From: Actinobacteria bacterium UBA3120
GTDB lineage: Bacteria > Actinomycetota > Actinomycetes > S36-B12
Direction of reading: 5' to 3'
DNA: 8,477 nt
Assembly (NCBI GenBank): GCA_002365735.1
Contig: DEZY01000087.1
Location: 1,653-10,129, forward strand
The translations under genes were made by a program, and so were the position numbers. Below, in pieces: positions 1 to 5,611 of the stretch; positions within the stretch are counted from its first letter, which is position 1; each line of letters starts with the position of its first letter. A model generated the notes under the pieces. It was not told the DNA's origin and did no database searches. It saw nothing but the letters and a program-made list of their open reading frames with translations.

Positions 1-41
1 CTAAGAAAGCGGCTAAGAAAGCTCCTGCTCGTCGCAAGTAG
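1..41 (+). CDS. hup: C-terminal tail of a histone-like HU protein (partial, 5' end outside window)
   Basis: Reading from base 3, the frame encodes KKAAKKAPARRK and then a TAG stop at 39-41. Only these last 12 codons are visible. The Lys/Ala/Pro/Arg-rich repeat is the kind of basic, low-complexity tail carried by actinobacterial HU proteins (HupB/HupS type), which extends the compact DNA-binding domain and helps it bind and compact the nucleoid. The neighbourhood agrees, because hup genes of actinobacteria commonly lie beside the cofC/gpsA/ddl cluster. A different Lys-rich tail, for example from another nucleoid protein, cannot be excluded without the upstream sequence. Transcription runs into the hairpin at 50-88. 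Confidence 0.72.
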   Translation, partial: KKAAKKAPARRK

Positions 42-49
42 TTTCGATC

Positions 50-88
50 AAATAGATGGCCGCATCCTGTGGATGCGGCCATCTATTT
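50..88. terminator. Bidirectional intrinsic terminator between hup and cofC
   Basis: A perfect 18-bp inverted repeat: left arm AAATAGATGGCCGCATCC (50-67), 3-nt loop TGT (68-70), right arm its exact complement (71-88). It starts 8 nt after the hup stop. The A/T-rich ends of the arms supply a short U-rich tract (CTATTTATT on the plus strand, ATCTATTTGAT on the minus strand) in both directions, so one element can end both converging transcripts. The minus-strand stop codon of cofC (87-89) overlaps the foot of the stem by two bases. Confidence 0.88.
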
Positions 89-866
89 ATTGTGCAAGAG
101 TTATGTTCTTGTTTGCTGGGTCGATTTGGACGCGTTGGCCAATCTTGGGCGCCAAGATTTCTATGAGGGTGTAGTCGGGGTAGGCGCGCTGATGTCCGGA
201 TTCGTCGACTGCTTTGATCGGATCCAGCCCGGAAATTGTCGCTAAAATCGGTGCTGTCTCATCCAGTGCCCTCATGGTCGCAGGCCCAACCCCGATTCGA
301 ATCGCGTCCCACAATGCTGTTGGTGTGTCAACATCTCGATGTGCACGCGGCGAACCGGGAATCTCGATCGACCCGCTCTCCCGGTGAGCTGCACGTGATC
401 GGATACCGAAGTGCGGAAGTGCGGTGCTCCCGGGGCGGCGGGCCCACATCGTGCTTCCCGTGCCTTCTGAATCACATAAGAACGAACTGTCGTGGAGATC
501 GGCACTTTCTAGGAACGCATTGACATCGGCTGGAGTTAAACAGGGCAGATCACCGAGTGCAATCACGGTTCCCATGCTGGGTTGGATCGTGTACATGCCC
601 AATTCCAGGGCGTTCAAGAGTCCAGATGGCGTGGGCTCAAGGACGGTCTGCGCCCCAAGGCCCTTAGCCAGAGCCTCCAGTTCACGGTCAGAGGTAATCA
701 CACTGACGCACCCGACTCGAGGAGATCCAATGAGCGCGGTCACCGTGTCGGTCAAGAAGGCGGCGACCAATTCATCGCGATTGAGGCGGGACTTAGCGGC
801 ATGCATCGCCTTCGCGGGAACGAGCGCGTGCCAATTGATTTCACCCGGCTCAGAGTGAGTGAACAT
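87..866 (-). CDS. cofC: 2-phospho-L-lactate / phosphoenolpyruvate guanylyltransferase with C-terminal extension
   Basis: This is the CofC/FbiD enzyme of coenzyme F420 synthesis. It transfers GMP from GTP to 2-phospholactate or, in mycobacteria, phosphoenolpyruvate; FbiA then uses the activated product. It is cytosolic with a nucleotidyltransferase fold. Visible motifs are an N-terminal PAKAMHAAKSRL (res. 18-28), GDLPCL (105-110), DSEGTGS (132-138), FGIRSRAAH (153-161) and RDVDTPTAL (177-185), followed by GVGPAT (192-197). These align in order with what I recall of M. tuberculosis FbiD (Rv2983), which ends just after the GVGPAT motif. Here about 55 further residues follow (about 205-259), making 259 aa against about 215. 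ATG at 864-866 is preferred because a -10-like TTAAAT lies exactly 6 nt upstream. The gene diverges from plsC and ends inside the shared terminator hairpin. The symbol fbiD is equally valid. Confidence 0.9.
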   Translation of the reverse strand: MFTHSEPGEINWHALVPAKAMHAAKSRLNRDELVAAFLTDTVTALIGSPRVGCVSVITSDRELEALAKGLGAQTVLEPTPSGLLNALELGMYTIQPSMGTVIALGDLPCLTPADVNAFLESADLHDSSFLCDSEGTGSTMWARRPGSTALPHFGIRSRAAHRESGSIEIPGSPRAHRDVDTPTALWDAIRIGVGPATMRALDETAPILATISGLDPIKAVDESGHQRAYPDYTLIEILAPKIGQRVQIDPANKNITLAQ

Positions 867-872
867 AGACCC

Positions 873-878
873 ATTTAA
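873..878 (-). promoter_or_regulatory. Putative leaderless -10 element for cofC
   Basis: On the minus strand TTAAAT (4 of 6 matches to TATAAT, preceded by TG) is followed by exactly 6 nt and then the cofC ATG. This spacing would start the mRNA at or next to the start codon. No Shine-Dalgarno sequence lies in the 6-nt spacer and no convincing -35 box is seen, as is common for actinobacterial promoters. Confidence 0.45.
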
Positions 879-891
879 CAGGGTTGCGAGG

Positions 892-897
892 TACGCT
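892..897 (+). promoter_or_regulatory. Putative leaderless -10 element for plsC
   Basis: TACGCT fits the actinobacterial TANNNT -10 pattern and is followed by exactly 6 nt before ATG at 904-906. A GAGG at 888-891 lies 12 nt from that ATG, too far for a good Shine-Dalgarno site, which favours a leaderless transcript. It lies back-to-back with the cofC -10 at 873-878. No clear -35 box is seen. Confidence 0.5.
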
Positions 898-903
898 GAT
901 GCG

Positions 904-1641
904 ATGCCCAGTCATACGACACGCAAATCAAGGATTGGCACTGGGTTCCGGATCGCGGTAGTAGTCGGCTGGCCGTTCCTTATGGTGTTCACTAAAAGAG
1001 ACTGGCGTGGATTTGATCAACTCAGGGACCAAGACGGTGGAATTGTCGTGGCAACAAATCACACCTCATGGTTTGATCCTCTGGCGGTGGCTCATCCGCT
1101 CTGGGCACATGATCGGCCCCCTCGATTTCTGGGCAAAGAATCTGTTTTTCGAGTGCCAATTTTCGGCTGGATAATTTCCAGTGCCGGTCAAATTCGAGTC
1201 TACCGTGAATCCAGTGAGGCGGTGTCCGCGTTCCGCGATGCGGCGGCTGCAGCGCAATCGGGTGAATGCGTGGTTGTTTATCCTGAAGGCACCATTACGC
1301 GCGACCCCAATTTATGGCCGATGCAGGGGAAAACCGGCGCGGTCCGAATCGCTCTGGAGTCTGGTTGCCCGCTGTATCCCATGGTGCAGTGGGGATCCCA
1401 AGATGTGATCGGACCCTACAAGAGGCAGTTGCGTTTGCTGCCCCGAAAAACAATGCATGTGTGGTTGGGCGAACCCATGAACCTATCCCAGTATCGCGGC
1501 CAAAAATGGACTCCGGAGTTACTCCACGAGGCCACCGATCAATTGATGGGCACCTTGGCACGCATGGAAGGGGAGATCAGAGGAGAAGCCCCACCGGCAG
1601 TGCTCTATCGTCATAGTGTGGATCAAGGGAGTGAAGAGTGA
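904..1641 (+). CDS. plsC: 1-acyl-sn-glycerol-3-phosphate acyltransferase family protein (PlsC-like)
   Basis: A lysophosphatidate acyltransferase-family enzyme (245 aa from ATG 904) that would add an acyl chain to lysophosphatidic acid at the inner membrane face. The catalytic HX4D motif is NHTSWFD (His53, Asp58). The substrate block GKESVFRVPIFG (res. 77-88) and the YPEGTITRD block (Glu128-Gly129-Thr130, in place of the usual PEGTR) follow in the expected order. A hydrophobic stretch at about residues 15-29 could be a membrane-contact segment. An in-frame GTG at 859 would add 15 residues but would overlap the divergent cofC start and has no promoter room; ATG 904 has a TACGCT hexamer 6 nt upstream. 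The stop overlaps the gpsA start (GTGA), so the two lipid genes form one translationally coupled operon. The exact acyl acceptor is inferred from the family. Confidence 0.88.
   Translation: MPSHTTRKSRIGTGFRIAVVVGWPFLMVFTKRDWRGFDQLRDQDGGIVVATNHTSWFDPLAVAHPLWAHDRPPRFLGKESVFRVPIFGWIISSAGQIRVYRESSEAVSAFRDAAAAAQSGECVVVYPEGTITRDPNLWPMQGKTGAVRIALESGCPLYPMVQWGSQDVIGPYKRQLRLLPRKTMHVWLGEPMNLSQYRGQKWTPELLHEATDQLMGTLARMEGEIRGEAPPAVLYRHSVDQGSEE
1625..1631 (+). promoter_or_regulatory. Ribosome binding site of gpsA inside plsC
   Basis: AAGGGAG lies 6 nt before the GTG at 1638-1640 and within the last codons of plsC. It supports the GTG start, which shares the GTGA overlap with the plsC stop codon. Confidence 0.65.
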
Positions 1642-2636
1642 CGCGCGTGGCAATGATGGGTGGCGGCTCTTGGGGTACGGCGTTTGCCGTCGTGTTGGCT
1701 GATGCGGGTTCCCAAGTGACCCTGTGGACGCGTGGTGACGAAATGGCCGCCGATATCAACCAATTTCACAGAAATAGTCGCTATCACCCGGATGTCGACT
1801 TACCAGATTCGATTATTGCCACTACGGATCCACAAGAGGCATTACAGAGCGCTGAGATTGTGGTGTTGGCAGTGCCGGCGCAATCATTGCGAGCCAACTT
1901 AAAGGATTGGGCGCAATGGATAAGTGACGAAGCCGTGTTTGTGAGCCTGATGAAGGGCATTGAATTAGGGACGTCGATGCGCATGAGTGAGGTGATAGCC
2001 GAAGCAACAGGGGCTGATCCTGCGCGAATTGCGGTTGTTTCCGGTCCAAATTTGGCGAAGGAAATAATTGCCCGTCAACCTACCGCAACAACCGTTGCGG
2101 CCTCGACGCAAGCGAGCGCAATTGCAATTCAACAAGCCTGCACAACCGACTACTTCCGCCCCTATTGGACAACTGACGTAATCGGTACGGAGATTGGTGG
2201 CGCGGTAAAAAATGTGATTGCGGTGGCTAACGGAATTGCGGTAGGCATGGGTCTGGGTGAGAATTCGCAATCTTCCTTGATCACTCGCGGACTGGCAGAA
2301 ATTGGCAGATTAGGGGTGGCGCTCGGAGCGGACCCGTTGACATTTCTGGGGCTGGCCGGGGTGGGCGACCTGGTTGCCACGTGCCAATCACCGCTCTCCC
2401 GAAATCGCACATTTGGCGAGAACCTCGGCAAAGGTCTCTCCGTCGAAGAAACAATCGCAGTAACTAACCAAACCTGCGAGGCATATAAGAGTTGTCAGCC
2501 GATTTTGGAGTTGGCGCAGAAACTCGGTGTTGAAATGCCGATAACGGCAGAGGTTGTTGAGGTCTTGCATTTCGACAAGCCGCCGCGGGAACTATTGAGT
2601 TCTTTTATGGCGCGTGACACAAAGTCAGAGTTGTAG
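1638..2636 (+). CDS. gpsA: Glycerol-3-phosphate dehydrogenase [NAD(P)+]
   Basis: A cytosolic enzyme that reduces dihydroxyacetone phosphate to sn-glycerol-3-phosphate, the backbone for phospholipids. At 332 aa it has the usual family length. The N-terminal Rossmann motif GGGSWGTA (Gly8-x-Gly10-x-x-Gly13) binds NAD(P)H. GPNLAKEI follows mid-protein, and GGAVKNVIAVANGIAVG carries the catalytic lysine (Lys191). Further family signatures are LITRGLAEI, GLAGVGDLVATC, SRNRTFG and PITAEVVEVL near the C-terminus. It starts with GTG inside the plsC stop (4-nt overlap) with a good Shine-Dalgarno, so it is probably co-transcribed and coupled with plsC; its product feeds the same pathway. It converges with the PLP-enzyme gene, leaving 34 nt with no obvious terminator hairpin. 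Confidence 0.96.
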   Translation: MTRVAMMGGGSWGTAFAVVLADAGSQVTLWTRGDEMAADINQFHRNSRYHPDVDLPDSIIATTDPQEALQSAEIVVLAVPAQSLRANLKDWAQWISDEAVFVSLMKGIELGTSMRMSEVIAEATGADPARIAVVSGPNLAKEIIARQPTATTVAASTQASAIAIQQACTTDYFRPYWTTDVIGTEIGGAVKNVIAVANGIAVGMGLGENSQSSLITRGLAEIGRLGVALGADPLTFLGLAGVGDLVATCQSPLSRNRTFGENLGKGLSVEETIAVTNQTCEAYKSCQPILELAQKLGVEMPITAEVVEVLHFDKPPRELLSSFMARDTKSEL

Positions 2637-2670
2637 CACTTGAAGTTTTAGCATTCGCGATCTGCAGTCA

Positions 2671-3726
2671 TTACCTGTGCGAAAGCGCTTGATCTAAGTC
2701 TGCCCAAAGATCATCGGGATTCTCAATTCCAAATGAAAGTCGAATTAAATTCTCTGGAACCGTGTCACTCTCGCGTGGCCACCTACGCCGTCGTTCAAGG
2801 AGCGACTCAACTCCACCCAGACTCGTTGCATAGGTCCACAGACGAGTTGATTCACACACTCGATCGGCGTTACCATCAATCTCGATGGACGCAATAGTGC
2901 CCCAACCTGGATACCTGCACCTAGATACGCCCGGATGCGCTGCAAGCGTGGCGGCTATCGCTATCGCGTTGGCTTCCGATTTTTCGTAGCGCACAAAAAG
3001 TGTCCGCAGACCTCGCAGAGCCAGGTAGCAATCAAACGCGCTTGGCATCGCGCCAAGCAATACGCGACGGACTTGGAGTTTTTCCCAGTCGACGTGTTGG
3101 CGTGCAATAACAGCTCCCATGAGCAGGTCTGAGTGGCCACTGAGAATCTTGGTCACGCTATGCAAAACGAAATCCGCCCCCATAGCGATTGGCTTTTGAC
3201 GCACTGGGCTGGCAAATGTGTTGTCCACAATTGTGGTGACTCCATGAGTGCCTGCGTGGCTTATGAGCACCTCAAGTTCGGCGACTTCAAGGAGTGGATT
3301 GGTGGGCGATTCAATCCAGAGGACCTGGGACTGGGGGAGCAGACTTAGGATCAACTCGGTGTCGGTGATTTTGCAGTGGGTCAGCTCTATGTGACCGCGT
3401 TCGTGTAGTTCACGCAGTCGGACTGCTACACCCGTGTAGGCCGTATTGGGGGCGATTACACAAGTTCCCACTGGCCATAGGTCCATCAATGCATTCGCGG
3501 CGGCCATGCCCGACGAGAAAACAATAGCTTCGCCACCGTCCAATTCGCCCAGTGCCACTTCAAGCGCCGCGGCGGTCGGGTTATTTTCCCGCCCATATTC
3601 CAATCGACCACCGGCATGAAAAGTTGAGGCGGGCACGATCGGTGCATTTACAGGATTGTCGGGCCGCGCCTCGGGCCGTCCCGAGCTCACAACCCGCGTG
3701 CTGGGGTCCAGGTCCTTGGCATCCAC
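2671..3726 (-). CDS. Cystathionine gamma-synthase/gamma-lyase family PLP-dependent enzyme, internally shortened
   Basis: A member of the Cys/Met-metabolism PLP family (MetB/MetC/CGL), expected to act on cystathionine or O-acyl-homoserine in sulfur amino-acid metabolism. Numbering from GTG 3726 (351 aa): YGRENNPT (res. 44-51), FSSGMAAANAL (70-80, phosphate-binding region), ESPTNPLLEV (139-148), VDNTFASP with the ring-contacting Asp168, and HSVTKILSGHSD with the PLP Schiff-base Lys193. SLGGVESLLERRRRW (302-316) and IRLSFGIE (328-335) resemble an actinobacterial subfamily. Relatives are about 370-390 aa. The conserved segment with H-x-L/I-A-x-x-Q-x-x-GF between the YPG motif and the next beta strand seems absent here (junction at Trp275/Gly276, near 2901). 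An upstream GTG at 3730-3732 would add two residues; GTG 3726 is preferred because TAGGGT lies exactly 6 nt upstream. Synthase versus lyase activity cannot be decided from the sequence. Confidence 0.88.
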   Translation of the reverse strand: MDAKDLDPSTRVVSSGRPEARPDNPVNAPIVPASTFHAGGRLEYGRENNPTAAALEVALGELDGGEAIVFSSGMAAANALMDLWPVGTCVIAPNTAYTGVAVRLRELHERGHIELTHCKITDTELILSLLPQSQVLWIESPTNPLLEVAELEVLISHAGTHGVTTIVDNTFASPVRQKPIAMGADFVLHSVTKILSGHSDLLMGAVIARQHVDWEKLQVRRVLLGAMPSAFDCYLALRGLRTLFVRYEKSEANAIAIAATLAAHPGVSRCRYPGWGTIASIEIDGNADRVCESTRLWTYATSLGGVESLLERRRRWPRESDTVPENLIRLSFGIENPDDLWADLDQALSHR

Positions 3727-3732
3727 GGTCAC

Positions 3733-3738
3733 ACCCTA
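3733..3738 (-). promoter_or_regulatory. Putative leaderless -10 element for the PLP-enzyme gene
   Basis: On the minus strand TAGGGT (TANNNT pattern) is followed by exactly 6 nt and then GTG at 3724-3726. The alternative GTG at 3730-3732 would directly abut this hexamer, leaving no room for a transcription start, so this element decides the start call. No -35 box or Shine-Dalgarno is visible. Confidence 0.45.
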
Positions 3739-3788
3739 TTGGGGGCACCGCACAGATTGGGCTCCCAGATGGGGCAAATGCATTCCGG

Positions 3789-3794
3789 TACGGT
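3789..3794 (+). promoter_or_regulatory. Putative leaderless -10 element for ddl
   Basis: TACGGT (TANNNT pattern) is followed by exactly 6 nt (GAGGGC) and then ATG at 3801-3803. The spacer is purine-rich and could be misread as a Shine-Dalgarno, but it touches the start codon too closely to work as one. No clear -35 box is seen. Confidence 0.5.
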
Positions 3795-3800
3795 GAGGGC

Positions 3801-4874
3801 ATGCAGTTAACGTCTGAGTCTGTGAGTTCCTCTGCCGGGATGGTCGCTCTTGTCTTTGGCGGGCGGAGCCCGGAGCATTCAATTTCATGTCTGAGTGCGA
3901 AGTCGGTACTTGGCGCCCTTCTCGAATTGGGCTACGAGATTGCGTGTATTGGCATTACTCGAGATGGCACCTGGGTCGAGGTTGCTTCTGCTGAAGTTGA
4001 GTCCTATGAAATCACTGCCAGCCATCACCCTGAGGTAGCCAAGAGTGATCGGGTTATTCGCCTTGTCATGAATGCACATGCACCCGGGATCGAAATCGAC
4101 GGTGAATTTCGTCCCATTTCGGTACTCTTCCCGGTTCTACATGGCATTGGTGGGGAAGATGGCGCGATCCAAGGTGTGTGTCACAGCATGGGAATCCCGG
4201 TAGTGGGTTCAGGTGTGGAGGCGTCAGCAATCTGCATGAATAAGTTAACAACTAAAGAGTTAGTCCGCGCAGCTGGTGTTGATGCCGGCAACTGGTTTGC
4301 CCAGAGCTCTACGGCAATGACGGTAGCGCCGCCGACAGATGCATTTCCTTTCCCTTGGTTTGTTAAGCCGGTCTCCGGTGGTTCATCTATTGGTATTTCT
4401 GTGGTGAGTCAACTGCAAGATTACGAGCAGGCATGCGAGGACGCTTTCCACACGTCTCCTGACGTGATTGTCGAACAGGGTTTAGTCAACCCACGGGAAT
4501 TGGAAGTGGGCGTGCTGGTGGGTGAATCTGGCGTTGAAGCGAGTCCAGTTGGTGAGATTAAAGTGAAAGATCAATTTGATTTCTACGACTTTGAAGCAAA
4601 ATATATTAGCGATGGCGCGGAATTGATCGTTCCAGCTGAGCTCGACCCAGAGTTGATGCGTGAAATTCAACGTCTTGCAGTTCATGTTTTTACGTTGTTG
4701 GGATGCGCGGGCTATGCGCGGGTTGACTTCTTCCTCGATGGCGATCGAATTGTTTTCAATGAGATAAATACCATCCCTGGATTCACTCCGATATCCATGT
4801 TTGCTCGAATGTGGGGGCAAGCCGGGGTGAGTTTCCCACATATCGTTGATCGGCTCGTGCGTGCGGCTCTGTGA
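3801..4874 (+). CDS. ddl: D-alanine--D-alanine ligase
   Basis: A cytosolic ATP-grasp ligase that joins two D-alanines for the peptidoglycan pentapeptide; 357 aa, a usual length for the family. Motifs in order: FGGRSPEHSIS (res. 19-29, with Glu25 matching the E. coli DdlB substrate Glu15), LHGIGGEDGAIQG (the HG-x-x-GEDG-x-IQG signature), FVKPVSGGSSIGIS (ATP-grasp lysine and glycine/serine loop), FYDFEAKY omega-loop (Tyr268, matching DdlB Tyr216, expected for D-Ala rather than D-lactate as second substrate), ARVDFFL, and NEINTIPGFTPISMF with the metal-binding Glu and Asn. The frame stays open upstream to about 3552, but that part overlies the opposite-strand PLP-enzyme gene and shows no Ddl similarity. 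ATG 3801 is supported by the 6-nt-distant TACGGT. ATG 3840 is a less likely alternative. The stop lies 5 nt from the stop of the converging DUF3515 gene. Confidence 0.96.
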   Translation: MQLTSESVSSSAGMVALVFGGRSPEHSISCLSAKSVLGALLELGYEIACIGITRDGTWVEVASAEVESYEITASHHPEVAKSDRVIRLVMNAHAPGIEIDGEFRPISVLFPVLHGIGGEDGAIQGVCHSMGIPVVGSGVEASAICMNKLTTKELVRAAGVDAGNWFAQSSTAMTVAPPTDAFPFPWFVKPVSGGSSIGISVVSQLQDYEQACEDAFHTSPDVIVEQGLVNPRELEVGVLVGESGVEASPVGEIKVKDQFDFYDFEAKYISDGAELIVPAELDPELMREIQRLAVHVFTLLGCAGYARVDFFLDGDRIVFNEINTIPGFTPISMFARMWGQAGVSFPHIVDRLVRAAL

Positions 4875-4879
4875 AATAA

Positions 4880-5317
4880 TTAGGGTGCGAGATAGTTAAG
4901 ATCTGAGCTCAATTCGGTGAGGATGTCAGCCGTTGATTCGTAGGCGCTCGGTATTGACACTTCGACTAATTCAGGAGTCTTAAGTGAAGTGAATCTCACA
5001 CCGGCCTGTAATTCTTCGGGGTACCAGCTGACCCCGTTAACCACGAGAAGCTGACTGGTGGCCGAATAAGTTGTGGGTTCTGGGACGCCGCATCGCGTGA
5101 CGATTGCCGGATCACCCCAAGCTTTCGTTCCGGGGGAGTCTGGATTGGTGCTGCGTAACAATGCACCGGCAATGCTGACCGGAAGGATCGCTCCAAGTTC
5201 TGTGCAAAATTGACTCCCTGATCCTTCGCCCGGTTCGACGCGTAAAGACGAACTGCACGCCGTCACGCTTGCTAACAGGGTGAGGCCACAAGCAATTGCC
5301 GCTGTTTTCTTAACCAA
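4880..5317 (-). CDS. DUF3515 family lipoprotein
   Basis: 145 aa of the actinobacterial DUF3515 family, whose function is unknown. The N-terminus is a lipoprotein signal: MVKK, a hydrophobic core, then the lipobox VTAC with the modified Cys at residue 21, followed by SSS. The mature protein would be anchored on the outer face of the membrane. Family-like features are the W-GDP-x-IVTRCGVPEP block (res. about 67-80) and VNGVSWYP (94-101). The start is a TTG at 5315-5317, because an in-frame TGA lies two codons upstream and no ATG or GTG precedes the signal peptide. It overlaps the last 8 nt of the upstream Lrp-domain gene and has no clear Shine-Dalgarno, so translation is probably coupled to that gene. 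It sits between ddl and thiL as in other actinobacteria. A link to cell-envelope biology is only contextual. Confidence 0.85.
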   Translation of the reverse strand: MVKKTAAIACGLTLLASVTACSSSLRVEPGEGSGSQFCTELGAILPVSIAGALLRSTNPDSPGTKAWGDPAIVTRCGVPEPTTYSATSQLLVVNGVSWYPEELQAGVRFTSLKTPELVEVSIPSAYESTADILTELSSDLNYLAP

Positions 5318-5549
5318 GGTTCACAACGGGACAAGTCAACGTTCTGGTGATACCGGAAACCGCTTGAATCTTGGCAACGACGAGGCGTCCGAGCTCGTCC
5401 ATGGTTCGGGCCTCGGCTTTAACAATTACGTCGTATGGTCCGGTGACGTCCTCGGCAACGGCGACCCCAGGAATCGCACGAATCGACTCGACGACGGTGG
5501 CCGCCTTACCGACTTCGGTTTGAATTAATACATATGCTTGCACCGACAT
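5310..5549 (-). CDS. Stand-alone Lrp/AsnC ligand-binding (RAM) domain protein
   Basis: 79 aa, matching only the C-terminal effector domain of Lrp/AsnC regulators; no helix-turn-helix is encoded. The pattern is a beta-alpha-beta-beta-alpha-beta ferredoxin-like fold: AYVLIQTEVGKAATVVESI (res. 5-23), then IPGVAVAEDVTGPYDVIVKAEA (26-47), MDELGRLVVAKIQAVSGITRTLT (50-72). The GPYDVIVKAEA block is typical of the family. Such small proteins form dimers or octamers that may bind amino acids and modulate full-length regulators, but the ligand here is unknown. ATG at 5547-5549 is supported by TAGAGT 6 nt upstream. It is the first gene of a two-gene operon with the DUF3515 lipoprotein (8-nt overlap) and diverges from thiL. 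Confidence 0.88.
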   Translation of the reverse strand: MSVQAYVLIQTEVGKAATVVESIRAIPGVAVAEDVTGPYDVIVKAEARTMDELGRLVVAKIQAVSGITRTLTCPVVNLG

Positions 5550-5555
5550 GACCCC

Positions 5556-5561
5556 ACTCTA
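5556..5561 (-). promoter_or_regulatory. Putative leaderless -10 element for the Lrp-domain/DUF3515 operon
   Basis: On the minus strand TAGAGT (TANNNT) is followed by exactly 6 nt (GGGGTC) and then the ATG at 5547-5549. An overlapping TATAGA two bases upstream is an alternative -10. No clear -35 box is seen. The element overlaps the probable thiL -10 on the opposite strand. Confidence 0.45.
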
Positions 5562-5565
5562 TATT
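5560..5565 (+). promoter_or_regulatory. Probable thiL -10 element
   Basis: TATATT matches the -10 consensus at 5 of 6 positions. A weak TTGCAC at 5538-5543, with a 16-nt spacer, could be the -35. Transcription would begin near 5572 and give a leader of about 40 nt that holds the Shine-Dalgarno at 5596-5602. It overlaps the opposite-strand -10 of the Lrp-domain gene, so the two promoters may compete. Confidence 0.45.
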
Positions 5566-5595
5566 TGAACCGGGTGCTTTTCCCAGTTGATCAAC

Positions 5596-5602
5596 AGAAA
5601 GG
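5596..5602 (+). promoter_or_regulatory. Ribosome binding site of thiL
   Basis: AGAAAGG lies 9 nt before the GTG at 5612-5614 and supports that start. It contrasts with the leaderless-looking starts of the neighbouring divergent genes. Confidence 0.55.
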
Positions 5603-5611
5603 CTCAAAGCT

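Noticed and set aside
424..858. Long plus-strand open frames opposite cofC
   Set aside because: Their translations show no family features, while the minus-strand frame carries every CofC motif; they are antisense shadows.
859..903. Upstream GTG start of plsC at 859
   Set aside because: It would overlap the divergent cofC start by 8 nt and remove any room for promoters, and the extra 15 residues lack family similarity. ATG 904 has a well-placed hexamer upstream.
3738..3761. Direct repeat ATTGGG (3738-3743 and 3756-3761) in the PLP enzyme/ddl spacer, as a possible operator
   Set aside because: Only 6 bp and two copies, with no symmetry; easily expected by chance.
3552..3800. N-terminal extension of ddl in the same open frame, giving a 440-aa protein
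   Set aside because: It lies entirely over the 5' part of the opposite-strand PLP-enzyme gene and its promoter, its sequence is Pro/Arg/His-rich with no Ddl similarity, and the family length and FGGRSPEHS motif fit a start at 3801.
5572..5611. TPP riboswitch upstream of thiL
   Set aside because: The leader is only about 40 nt, too short for a THI element, and lacks the conserved CUGAGA core.
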